DNA from: Burkholderia sp. Bp8963
Lineage (GTDB): Bacteria > Pseudomonadota > Gammaproteobacteria > Burkholderiales > Burkholderiaceae
DNA length: 64,000 nucleotides
Direction: 5' to 3'
NCBI RefSeq assembly: GCF_003854275.1
Contig: NZ_QTQP01000017.1
Span: 62,001-126,000 of the forward strand
Shown here: piece by piece, positions 27,363-35,429 of the stretch
Numbering within the stretch: the stretch's first letter is position 1
Layout of the letters: every line of letters starts with the position of its first letter
The notes under the pieces: model-generated
What the model was told of the DNA's origin: nothing
Seen by the model: the letters and a program-made list of their open reading frames with translations, nothing else
The model's database searches: none
Made by a program: the position numbers and the translations under genes

Positions 27363-28367
27363 TCAGAAAGTAGGGGAAGCATGCGCCGGCGCGTTCGCCT
27401 CGACGGCCTGCAGCAACTGCGCGGCCACCGAGATCGCGATCACCTCGGGCGCCTTGTCGACGATGCCTTCGACGCCGATCGGGCAGCGCATCCGCGCGAG
27501 CTGGGCCGGATCGATGCCGAACGCCGCGAGGCGATGGTCGAACTGCACGCGCTTCGCGTGCGAGCCGATCATCCCGAAATACGCATAGTCGCCGCGCCGC
27601 AGGATGCGCTCGGCGAGCACGAGGTCCCGCGCGTGGTCGTGCGTCATCACGATGAAGTAGGCCTGCGGCGGCGCGCTGTCGACGGCATCGTCCGGCGTGT
27701 CGCTGGCGTCGATCGTCAGGTTGCCGATGCAGGCGAGCGTGTCCGACGGCGGGAACGGCGCGTCGCGCCGGTCGACCCAGCGCACGTGGCAAGGCAGCGT
27801 CGCGAGCACCTTGACGAGCGCGGTGCTGACGTGCCCGGCGCCGAACAGCACGACCGGGAACGCGTAGGGCGCGATCGTCTCCGTCATCAGCGCCACGCCG
27901 CTGGTTTCCCACAGCAGGCAGTCGGCGTGTGCGGCGGCCGGTTCCGGTTCGCTCAGCAGCGGCGCGCCCGGCGAGGGGCCGAATGATACGCTACGCACGG
28001 TCGCGGCGCCTGCCGCGACGCGTTTCGCGAGCGACATGATCCAGCCGAGGTCGCCGACGTCGAGCCGCTCGAACGCGAGCACGACGGCTCCGCCGCAGCA
28101 CTGGCCTAGGCTCGGGCCGAGCGCGAGCCGCTCGAGCTTGCGTGCATGGGACACATGCGCGCCGTCCTTCAGCAGGTGCCGTGCGATTTCGATCGCGCGC
28201 CATTCCAGATGGCCGCCGCCGATCGTGTAGCGCGCGGTGTCGCGTGTCACGAGCATCTTGGTGCCCGCTTCGCGCGGCGCGGAGCCGTCGGTGTGCGCGA
28301 CCGTCACGAGCACGGCCGCTTCGCCGTGCGCGAGCAGTTGCTGGAGATCGCCGAGCCAGGGTTCCAT
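27363..28367 (-). CDS. xdhC: Xanthine dehydrogenase accessory protein XdhC
   Basis: 334 aa. Binds and inserts sulfurated molybdenum cofactor into xanthine dehydrogenase. XdhC/CoxI N-terminal region with TDGSAPREAGTKMLVT, GGGHLEWRAIE and SLGQCCGGAV; the C-terminal Rossmann domain has VLFGAGHVSTALVKVLA and YFGMIGSHAKR. The start at 28367 (MEPWLGDLQQLL) follows the family; the frame to 28637 is unsupported. In many genomes it directly follows xdhA-xdhB, but here the 0.7 kb upstream holds neither. Confidence 0.93.
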   Translation of the reverse strand: MEPWLGDLQQLLAHGEAAVLVTVAHTDGSAPREAGTKMLVTRDTARYTIGGGHLEWRAIEIARHLLKDGAHVSHARKLERLALGPSLGQCCGGAVVLAFERLDVGDLGWIMSLAKRVAAGAATVRSVSFGPSPGAPLLSEPEPAAAHADCLLWETSGVALMTETIAPYAFPVVLFGAGHVSTALVKVLATLPCHVRWVDRRDAPFPPSDTLACIGNLTIDASDTPDDAVDSAPPQAYFIVMTHDHARDLVLAERILRRGDYAYFGMIGSHAKRVQFDHRLAAFGIDPAQLARMRCPIGVEGIVDKAPEVIAISVAAQLLQAVEANAPAHASPTF

Positions 28368-29084
28368 CAGCACGCTCCCGGAAGATCGGCGCACGACGCG
28401 CGGCGCAGGCTGGCGGGCGCGGCGGAGACTGTCGTCGGGAGCGGGGCGGGCCGGGCGCTGGCGCGCGGCATGAGCGCGGCCGTCCCGGAGCGGGACGCGG
28501 GAACGCCATGAGGGTGACGGATGCGGATGGTGTGCGTTGTCATGATGAATCCAGTCGACATTGCGGATCAGGCGCGCGTTACGCAGGAGGTCGAGACCGC
28601 CCGGCCTCGCGCACGTAGATCGCCATCCAGACGTCACGATAGCACTGTCGCGCGGCCGGAATATGGGCCGGCGTTGATTCGCGCTATCAGATGGCGATCA
28701 TGTCGATCATAGGCCCGCCGCGCGACGTCGAGGGCCGGATGGCCGTGCATCTGGCCAAAATGCAGTCCCGGCAGTCCCGGTGAGGCTCGGCGGGCAGCGA
28801 GATGACGCGGCGCGCGGCGCGTGGAACGGCGGAATCGCGCGGCGTCGGGGTTTACGCGCGGACTACGCGGCCGGCATCGTGCGGATGGTCGCACGGGGCC
28901 GGCGAACGGGCGGAGCAGCGAGCGGAGAAGCGAGCTGAGAAGCGAACGGTAAAGCGGACGGGTATGCGTCGCTGGCCATACGCGGCCGGCTGCATGCCGG
29001 CGGTTCGACAGGCCGGCCCGTGCGGTGCGCCCGGACGGTTGGTTCCCGATCGGGCGCGGCCGGCTTTGCTTCGCGCGTCGCCGT
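28368..29084. other. 717-bp gap upstream of xdhC, no gene supported
   Basis: No xdhA/xdhB sequence is recognisable. Several frames are open because of high GC but lack ribosome-binding sites and family features; a 58-aa frame from 28543 (minus) is not convincing. Two CGATCAT words occur close together near 28705-28721. An imperfect run of GAGAAGCGA-like words lies at about 28913-28960. The region should contain the xdhC promoter. Confidence 0.5.
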
Positions 29085-29597
29085 TCAGGCCACGAGCTTG
29101 CGGCGGTTGCGCCAGAGGCTCGCAGCGACCAGGATCAGGATCGCGGCGAAGCCGATCAGCGCCCAGCCGGGCAGCAGGATGCCGAAGATCGGCGGATAGA
29201 CCGTCTCGCACAGCCCCGCGACCTTGAACATGCCGGGGAACCAGTGCGCGGGCGGCAGGCTGTCGACGATCGGCTGCAGCGTATCGAAGCCGCAGCTGAA
29301 GCCGGGGTTCATCTGGATCGACAGATGCCGCGCGGCCGTGCCGACGCCGCCCGCCGCGGAGATCGCGATCAGCAGCTCGAGCAGCCAGAGGCCGCGCCAG
29401 TTCCGTATTCCGGCGGCGATGAACGCGAAGATGCCGATCGCCGCGAAGAAGTAGCGCTGGATGATGCACAGCGGGCACGGATCCTCGTTCTTCACGTACT
29501 GCAGGTAAAGCGCACCGGCAAGGAGGCCAATGCATACCCAGCCGAGCAGCATCAGCAGGCGGTGTTCACGGCGTAGCGCAAGCAGGTAATCGTTCAT
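29085..29597 (-). CDS. dsbB: Disulfide bond formation protein B
   Basis: 170 aa, four membrane segments. Reoxidises DsbA and passes electrons to quinone. The first periplasmic loop has the CPLC pair ([13 protein letters not shown]) and the second loop has the other redox pair (FSCGFDTLQ ... AGLCETV). The start at 29597 ([17 protein letters not shown]) places the first membrane helix correctly; the extra 13 residues upstream are not needed. Downstream of the amidase gene on the same strand, with a tandem repeat between. Confidence 0.95.
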   Translation of the reverse strand: MNDYLLALRREHRLLMLLGWVCIGLLAGALYLQYVKNEDPCPLCIIQRYFFAAIGIFAFIAAGIRNWRGLWLLELLIAISAAGGVGTAARHLSIQMNPGFSCGFDTLQPIVDSLPPAHWFPGMFKVAGLCETVYPPIFGILLPGWALIGFAAILILVAASLWRNRRKLVA

Positions 29598-29710
29598 GAT
29601 CGGGCGGGGTTCCTCGTTGGTCGGTCCGGTCAACAATCGCGCGATTTTAGCGCGAACGAGCTGGCACGAAACTGGCAGCGCGCTTGCGGCACCCCGCTGC
29701 CCCCCGTCAT

Positions 29711-29750
29711 ACCCCGCCGTACCCCGCCGTACCCCGCCGTACCCCGCCGC
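29711..29750. repeat. 10-bp tandem repeat between the amidase gene and dsbB
   Basis: Four consecutive units of ACCCCGCCGT (the last ends in C). The array lies just past the amidase stop and about 115 bases upstream of the dsbB start on the minus strand. Confidence 0.9.
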
Positions 29751-29756
29751 CGCGTG

Positions 29757-31133
29757 TCAGCGGATCGTTTTCAGCACCGCTTCCACCGCCTGGCCGATCG
29801 CGAGCAGCGCATCGTCGCGATGCGGCGCGGCGGCGAGCATCAGGCCGACCGGCGCCGCGTCGCGCGCATGGCACGGCAGCGACAGTGCGCACGCGTCGAG
29901 GAAATTGAACGCGCTCGGGTTGCGCAGAATCAGCGCGTTGGTGCGTGCGAACGCGTCGTCGTCCGCTTCCAGTTCCGCGATCCGCGGCGGCACGACCGGC
30001 ACGGTCGGCGCGACGAGCGCGTCGAAGCGCGACCACACCGTGTGCGCGGCTTCGTCGAGCATCGCGTCGCGCTCGGCGAGCAGGTCGAGGTAGTCGGCCG
30101 CGCTGGCCGGCTCGCCTTTCAGGATGCGCGACAGCACGCGCGGGTCGTAGCGCTCGCGATGCCGTGCGAGCAGCGGCCGGTGCCACGCATAGGCCTCGAT
30201 CGGCGAGAAACCGAAGCGGTTGACTTCCGGCAGCCGGTCGAGCGCGGCGAAACGCACCTCGCTGACGATCGCGCCCGCGGCCTCGAGGTGCTTGAGCGCG
30301 GTGTCGAGTGCGGCGGCTACATCGGCATCGACGCCGTCCGTCACGTAGTTCGTCAGCACGCCGAGCCGTACGCCCTCGAGCGGCCGCGCGGCGGGCACGT
30401 GCGGCTCGAGGCCCGCGAGCATCCGGTCGACGAGCGCACAGCATGCGACCGTCAGGCCGATCGGGCCGAACGAATCGAGCGTCGTCGACAGCGGCACGCC
30501 GCCTTGCTTCGGAATGCGGCTCGCGGTCGGCTTGAAGCCCGTCAGCCCGCACAGCGCGGCCGGGATCCGGATCGAGCCGCCGGTGTCGGTGCCGAGCGCG
30601 ACGGCCGCCATCCCGTCGGCGACGGACGCGGCAGCGCCCGACGACGAGCCGCCGGCGATCCGTGCGTCGCCCGGCACGTCGCGCCGGTACGGCGAGCGCG
30701 GGGTGCCGAAATGCGGATTCAGGCCGAGCCCCGAGAATGCGAACTCGCTCATGTTGGTGCGGCCGACCACCACCGCGCCCGCGCGCTTCAGGCGCGCGAC
30801 GGCCACCGCATCGGCCGTCGCGGGCGGCGCGCCGTCGAGCACGCGTGAGCCGGCGCGCGTCACCTGGCCGGCGACGTCGAACAGGTCCTTGACCGACACC
30901 GGGATGCCCGCGAGCGGCGACAGCACGGTGCCGGCGGCGCGCAGGCGGTCGTGCGCGTCGGCCGCCGCGCGCGCGTTGTCGGCATCGACCTCGGTGAACA
31001 CGACGGCACCCTGGCCGGCCGGATCGGCGATCCGTTCGAGCGCGGTGTCGACGAGCGCGCGGCTCGTCGTGCGGCCGGCGGCGAGGTCCGCGGCAAGCTG
31101 GGCAAGCGGGGGGAAGGGCGTGAAAGTGGTCAT
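29757..31133 (-). CDS. Amidase (amidase-signature family)
   Basis: 458 aa. The Ser-cisSer-Lys triad is visible: VSVKDLF (K82), GGSSSGAAAS (Ser at 163/164) and GTDTGGSIRIP (nucleophile S187). The length and single-domain form fit a general amidase or allophanate/malonamidase-like enzyme rather than GatA, which would be encoded with gatB/gatC. The substrate is unknown. The start at 31133 is 7 bases after the stop of a GntR regulator gene, so the two form an operon and the regulator probably controls it. Confidence 0.88.
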   Translation of the reverse strand: MTTFTPFPPLAQLAADLAAGRTTSRALVDTALERIADPAGQGAVVFTEVDADNARAAADAHDRLRAAGTVLSPLAGIPVSVKDLFDVAGQVTRAGSRVLDGAPPATADAVAVARLKRAGAVVVGRTNMSEFAFSGLGLNPHFGTPRSPYRRDVPGDARIAGGSSSGAAASVADGMAAVALGTDTGGSIRIPAALCGLTGFKPTASRIPKQGGVPLSTTLDSFGPIGLTVACCALVDRMLAGLEPHVPAARPLEGVRLGVLTNYVTDGVDADVAAALDTALKHLEAAGAIVSEVRFAALDRLPEVNRFGFSPIEAYAWHRPLLARHRERYDPRVLSRILKGEPASAADYLDLLAERDAMLDEAAHTVWSRFDALVAPTVPVVPPRIAELEADDDAFARTNALILRNPSAFNFLDACALSLPCHARDAAPVGLMLAAAPHRDDALLAIGQAVEAVLKTIR

Positions 31134-31140
31134 GGACGGC

Positions 31141-31824
31141 TCAGGGGCGAAGATGTTGAAGAAGGGTGACGCGGAACGAATCGATATGGCGTTCGATGGC
31201 CGCGCGCGCACCGTCGGCGTCGCGCGCGGCGAGCCGTTCGAACAGCTCGCGGTGTTCGCGCTGCACGTCGGCGAGGTGATGTGGTTCGGACAGCGTGACG
31301 AACCAGAAGCGCAGCGACCGCTCATGCAGCCCGCGCAGGATGTCGGCGAGCACCGGGTTGCGCGCGGCTGCGCCGATCGCCTGATGGAACGCGCGGTCGA
31401 GGTCCATCATGCTTTCGACGTCGTGCCGGTCGGCGCAGGCCTGTCCGTCGTCGAGCAGCGCGGCCATCCGCGCGAGATCGTCGGGCGATGCGTGACGGGC
31501 GGCGAGCGCGGCGCAGTGCGCCTCGTTGATGCGACGCACGTCGATCACCGCGACGATGTCGTCGAGCGACAGCGGCTGCACCATCAGGCCCTTGCGCGGC
31601 ATCACGGACAGCAGCCCTTCGAGCACGAGGCGATGCACGGCCTGATGGACCGGCGTGCGGCCGATCCCGGTTCGCGCGACGAGATCGGCCTCGTTGAGCG
31701 CGGCGCCGGGTTTCAGGCGCATCGTGATGATGTCGCGCTGGATCAGCGCGTACGCGCGATCGGCGAGGCTGGCGGCCGAGACGTCGGGCGGGCGGGTGGG
31801 CGGGGCGTCGGTCAGGATGTTCAT
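31141..31824 (-). CDS. GntR-family regulator (FadR/FCD subfamily)
   Basis: 227 aa. N-terminal winged helix (AYALIQRDIITMRLKPGAALNEADLVARTGIGRTPVHQAVHRLVLEGLL, about 25-73) and C-terminal all-helical FCD ligand domain with the metal-binding His pattern (DLDRAFHQAI, HRELFERL, IERHIDSF). It probably senses an amide or carboxylate and controls the amidase gene immediately downstream. Divergent from the glutamine amidotransferase gene at 32091; the 266-base gap should hold both promoters. Confidence 0.92.
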   Translation of the reverse strand: MNILTDAPPTRPPDVSAASLADRAYALIQRDIITMRLKPGAALNEADLVARTGIGRTPVHQAVHRLVLEGLLSVMPRKGLMVQPLSLDDIVAVIDVRRINEAHCAALAARHASPDDLARMAALLDDGQACADRHDVESMMDLDRAFHQAIGAAARNPVLADILRGLHERSLRFWFVTLSEPHHLADVQREHRELFERLAARDADGARAAIERHIDSFRVTLLQHLRP

Positions 31825-32090
31825 GCGGGCTGGGGCGCGGCGGCAGGACGGGGCGAGCGCATGCTCGGGCAGTTCAGGAGCGTAAGCAATGCGTCGATAT
31901 TATTGTGATATATCACTGATGTCCAGCGGAGCGAACTGACCGTGCGGGCGGGGACGATTCCCGTGCGGAAACTGACCCGACCCTTGCAACATTGATGACA
32001 AGATGTTGTCGGCTCACCGCACGATCGGGCACTGAAGCATAATGATTCCTCGTCAATCCACACGCGTGAGCGACGCACCAGACCACCGTC

Positions 32091-33344
32091 ATGAGCGAAA
32101 ACACGCCTTCTGTTGCCGGTTCGGCCGGCACGTCTTCTTCTTCTTCTTCTTTCGACTCCACCCGCCCGAATCCGGCGCATGCGGTGTCCGGCGGCGCGCC
32201 TGCCGGACGGCCCGCGCAGGCGTCTGCCGCACACGGCGTCGCCGATGACGTCGCGGGCGCGGGTGCTTCGCCCGTCACCGGGGTATCGGAGCCGGGCGCG
32301 CCCGGCACGTCCGGCACGTCCTCCGGTGCCGCAACCGGCAGCAGCGCGGGTGCTTCGGCCGGCGCGGCTGCGAGCGAACGCAAGCCGGGCGCGCCGCCGC
32401 CGGGCTTCGGCGCGCAGCCCGACTTCGACACGCCGCGGCCGCCGCCCGCAAGCACGCCAGCGCCGCCTGCCTACCTGAGGCAAAGCGACACGCCGTGGTC
32501 GGTGTTCGGCCGGATCATCGCGGCGCGTGCGCGCCGGCTGTTCGACCGCGCCGGGCAGCGCATCACGCAGCGCACGCTGCGGATCGGCGTGTCCGCGCGC
32601 ATCTTCCACCCGGAACCCGGCGCGAAGGGCCTGCGCGGCAAGACGCTGCAGTATCTCGAAGAGTCGATCGCGCACTGGGTGATGTCGCGCGACGTGCTGG
32701 TCTTCATGATTCCTACCGTTGGTCATCAGGGGATGCTGCATCCGAGCAACATCCGACTGCGCGACTACGCGAAGTGTCTCGACGGCCTGCTGCTGCAAGG
32801 CGGCGCCGACGTGTCGCCGCAGACTTATGCGGCGTCGGACGCGCGTCCCGAATGGCCGGGCGACCGTGTGCGCGACATGTACGAGCTTGAGCTGCTGCAC
32901 GAATTCGTCGAGTCCGGCAAGCCGGTGCTCGGCGTGTGTCGCGGCTGCCAGCTGATCAACGTCGCGTTCGGCGGGTCGCTCTACCAGGACATCGCGACCG
33001 ACGTGCCGACCGCGAACCCGCACGTGAGCGAGCATTACGACCAGCACCGCCATGCGATCCGGTTCCCCGACAGCTCGACGCTCGCGAGCATGTTCCCGGG
33101 TCGCCGCGAGGCGATCGTCAACTCGATCCACCATCAGGCGATCCGCGATCTCGGCCGCGACCTGAACATCGAGGCCGTGTCGGCCGGCGACGGGATCATC
33201 GAGGGTATCCGCTACCGGCGCGCGCCGTTCGTCGTCGGCGTGCAATGGCACCCCGAGTTCCACCGCGCGGGAGGGGCCGAACTGCTCGACTGCACGCCGC
33301 TACTCGACTCGTTCCTGCGCGCCGCGCGCGAGACGCGACTGTAA
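32091..33344 (+). CDS. Class I glutamine amidotransferase (gamma-Glu-GABA hydrolase family) with long disordered N-terminus
   Basis: 417 aa. The C-terminal part (about 165-410) is a peptidase C26/PuuD-like domain: LLLQGGADVSP, nucleophile Cys in GVCRGCQLINVAFGGSLYQD, and the HPE dyad in GVQWHPEFH. The first 130 residues are Ser/Ala/Gly/Pro-rich (a run of Ser near residue 15, many GA, GT, PAP repeats), with no signal peptide, and look disordered. Enzymes of this family hydrolyse gamma-glutamyl amides such as gamma-glutamyl-GABA; the substrate here is unproven. Single gene. Confidence 0.88.
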   Translation: MSENTPSVAGSAGTSSSSSSFDSTRPNPAHAVSGGAPAGRPAQASAAHGVADDVAGAGASPVTGVSEPGAPGTSGTSSGAATGSSAGASAGAAASERKPGAPPPGFGAQPDFDTPRPPPASTPAPPAYLRQSDTPWSVFGRIIAARARRLFDRAGQRITQRTLRIGVSARIFHPEPGAKGLRGKTLQYLEESIAHWVMSRDVLVFMIPTVGHQGMLHPSNIRLRDYAKCLDGLLLQGGADVSPQTYAASDARPEWPGDRVRDMYELELLHEFVESGKPVLGVCRGCQLINVAFGGSLYQDIATDVPTANPHVSEHYDQHRHAIRFPDSSTLASMFPGRREAIVNSIHHQAIRDLGRDLNIEAVSAGDGIIEGIRYRRAPFVVGVQWHPEFHRAGGAELLDCTPLLDSFLRAARETRL

Positions 33345-33453
33345 AACTGTCGGACTTTGTGATCACGTGCCGCATCCCGGATTATTTCGAGATGCGGCTC
33401 CGGCGATTTCAACGATAATCACGCGTTCCCGATTCGTTCGCCGGAGTCTGAAG

Positions 33454-34134
33454 TTGGCCTTCCGAAATTTCTTCCCTGCACGACCCGCAGCGTGGACCGT
33501 TGCGATCGCCTTGTGCGCGCATGCGGGCGCGGCATGGTCCGACGATGCGTCGGCACCCGTTGCCGGCACCCGCCCGGCCGTGACGAGCCTGAGCGGCGAC
33601 TCGGCGCCTGCCGCGAACGGCGCCGCACAAGGCAATGTCGCCGAGCTGACGCAGATGCTGCGTGACGGCAGGATCGTCGAAATGCGCACGACGTACAACG
33701 GCAGCTACGGCGCCAGCCTGATGTTCGATCCGCAGGAAATGACGTACTACGTCGCGCTGTTCCAGGACAAGCATCTGTGGCGCGTGATCAGGTCGCAGGA
33801 GAAGATCCGTGCGGAGATGGTGTATGCGAACTTCGTCCAGCAGACCGTGCACTTGTCGGACGTCGAGATCCGCCGGACGGAACTGCAGGCGCAGAAGGTG
33901 TTTCTCGAGCGCGTGATCGCGCTGTCGACGAATCGTGCGCAGCAGTTGCAGGCCGACCTGAATGTCGCGCGCAGCCAGCAGGCCGAGGTTGCGCAGCGGC
34001 AGAAGACGACGGAAGAACAGGCGCGTGCACTGCAGGTCGAGAAGCGTGCGGCGCAGGTGCAGTTGCGTGAACTGCAGCAGCAGGTGCAGCAGCTCGAGCG
34101 CCAGACCGAGTCGGGATTGCCGGTGCACAAATAA
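33454..34134 (+). CDS. DUF2968 domain protein (exported, coiled coil)
   Basis: 226 aa. I choose the TTG at 33454 because it has GGAG 8 bases upstream and starts a signal peptide (AFRNFFPARPAAWTVAIALCAHAGAAWS); the ATG at 33367 lacks this. The DUF2968 body shows GNVAELTQMLRDGRIVEMRTTYNGSYGASLMFD and YVALFQDKHLWRVIR; the C-terminal third is a long coiled coil (AQQLQADLNVARSQQAEVAQ onward). Periplasmic, function unknown, common in Burkholderia. Ends in a strong terminator. Confidence 0.85.
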   Translation: MAFRNFFPARPAAWTVAIALCAHAGAAWSDDASAPVAGTRPAVTSLSGDSAPAANGAAQGNVAELTQMLRDGRIVEMRTTYNGSYGASLMFDPQEMTYYVALFQDKHLWRVIRSQEKIRAEMVYANFVQQTVHLSDVEIRRTELQAQKVFLERVIALSTNRAQQLQADLNVARSQQAEVAQRQKTTEEQARALQVEKRAAQVQLRELQQQVQQLERQTESGLPVHK

Positions 34135-34166
34135 CGCGCGTACGATCTTCGGATCGACGCAACACG

Positions 34167-34205
34167 AAGCCCGGCGAAGCGACCCTTCGCCGGGCTTTCT
34201 TTTTT
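34167..34205 (+). terminator. Terminator of the DUF2968 gene
   Basis: 13-bp perfect stem (34167-34179 with 34185-34197, five-base loop) followed by TTCTTTTTT. Confidence 0.92.
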
Positions 34206-34226
34206 GCTGCGGCTTGCCGGTGCCGG

Positions 34227-35225
34227 TCAGCGCGTGAATGCGTCAGGTGCGTCGGTCACGCGCCGATGGGACAGCCGGGCGGTCCAGTCGAAACCGGGCT
34301 CTGGCGTGCGCGCCGCTGGAGCCGCCGCAGGTTGGGCTGCGCGCAGCGCGTTAGCCATCGCGGCCAGCGTGCGCGGATCGTCGAGCGCGTCGAGCGGCGG
34401 CTCGGTCGACGACGGGGCGCGTCGATGCACGGCGCGTGTCGGCTGCGGTGCTGGCTGGATGCGGTTGGCGACACTTTGCACGACCGGCGCGGCGGTATGC
34501 GGGGCAAGCGTCGGGCGAGCGCCGGCCGTGCGCGCTGGCTTGGGCGCTGGCTTGGGCGCTGGCTTGGGCGCTGGCGACGGCGCTGGCGACGGCGCGGCCG
34601 CGAGCCGTTCTGCGTCGGCTGTTGTACGGGGGCGCTGGGCCGCGACGGTTGGCGATTGCGCGCGTGTTGCGATCGATTGCCGGGCGGTGGCTGCATCGCG
34701 GGTATCGGCCGGGCTGACTGTGGGGCTGACTGTGGGGCGGATTGTCGGGTTGACTGCCGGGCTGGCTGCGGGGCTGGCTACCGGGCTCGTGCGGGCGAAT
34801 GACGAATCCGGTGGACGGCTTTCGTGCGGGATCGCGATGGAGCCCGTGTGCACGGATTGCGTCGACGATCCGATACCGGGTGGCGGCTCGTGCGCGGCGA
34901 TCAGCCAGCCGATGAGACCGAGCGCCCCAATGCTCCAGCAGGTCGCGAACATCGCGCGCCGGTCGCGTGCGCGGGCCGCGCCGGCGACCGGCCGCAACGC
35001 GACGATGATCGGCTGCGGCACGGCCGAAATCGACGGCTGCCAGTGACAGCCGCGATGGGGCGCCGTGACGTCGATACACGACGTCGTGGTGACCGCGCGG
35101 CCGGGCTGCTTGTCGAATGAGCTTCGGATCGCCCACTCGCGACCGAATGGCGGCACGCCGTCGAGCGGCGCGGAACGAGGCTTGGCGAGTTCGCCTTCGA
35201 CGGAAACGAGTGGCGATCGGTTCAT
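34227..35225 (-). CDS. Proline-rich single-pass membrane protein, unknown function
   Basis: 332 aa. No family recognised. A cytoplasmic N-terminus (about 1-80) is followed by one hydrophobic segment (MFATCWSIGALGLIGWLIAA, about 92-111), then about 200 residues rich in Pro, Ala, Ser and Thr with short repeats (SPAASPAVNPT..., PAPKPAPKPAP...), ending in a compact segment (DDPRTLAAMANALRAAQ ... FDWTARLSHRRVTDAPDAF). The layout resembles envelope-spanning, TonB-like or cell-division accessory proteins, but nothing identifies it further. Start ATG at 35225. The repeats are encoded by 12-bp DNA repeats. Confidence 0.7.
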   Translation of the reverse strand: MNRSPLVSVEGELAKPRSAPLDGVPPFGREWAIRSSFDKQPGRAVTTTSCIDVTAPHRGCHWQPSISAVPQPIIVALRPVAGAARARDRRAMFATCWSIGALGLIGWLIAAHEPPPGIGSSTQSVHTGSIAIPHESRPPDSSFARTSPVASPAASPAVNPTIRPTVSPTVSPADTRDAATARQSIATRAQSPTVAAQRPRTTADAERLAAAPSPAPSPAPKPAPKPAPKPARTAGARPTLAPHTAAPVVQSVANRIQPAPQPTRAVHRRAPSSTEPPLDALDDPRTLAAMANALRAAQPAAAPAARTPEPGFDWTARLSHRRVTDAPDAFTR

Positions 35226-35429
35226 GGCAGAGGGGCGCCGCGCCGCACGGGCGGAAAGCCGGATGCGGAGCGGACGTCGACACAAAACTCAGTATTGTGG
35301 TCACTCGTGGGCTGACCGTCGATCAGATAAGTCCGATTTTTGACTGCTATTTTTTAACGCCGAGACGGTCGTGCCGCGATCCGCGGCGTGCGGCACGACG
35401 CGGATGCCGCTCCCTTTTGTATCGGATGG

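Noticed and set aside
28367..28561. 58-64 aa minus-strand ORF directly before xdhC
   Set aside because: Low-complexity Arg/Pro/Ala composition without a ribosome-binding site; probably leader sequence.
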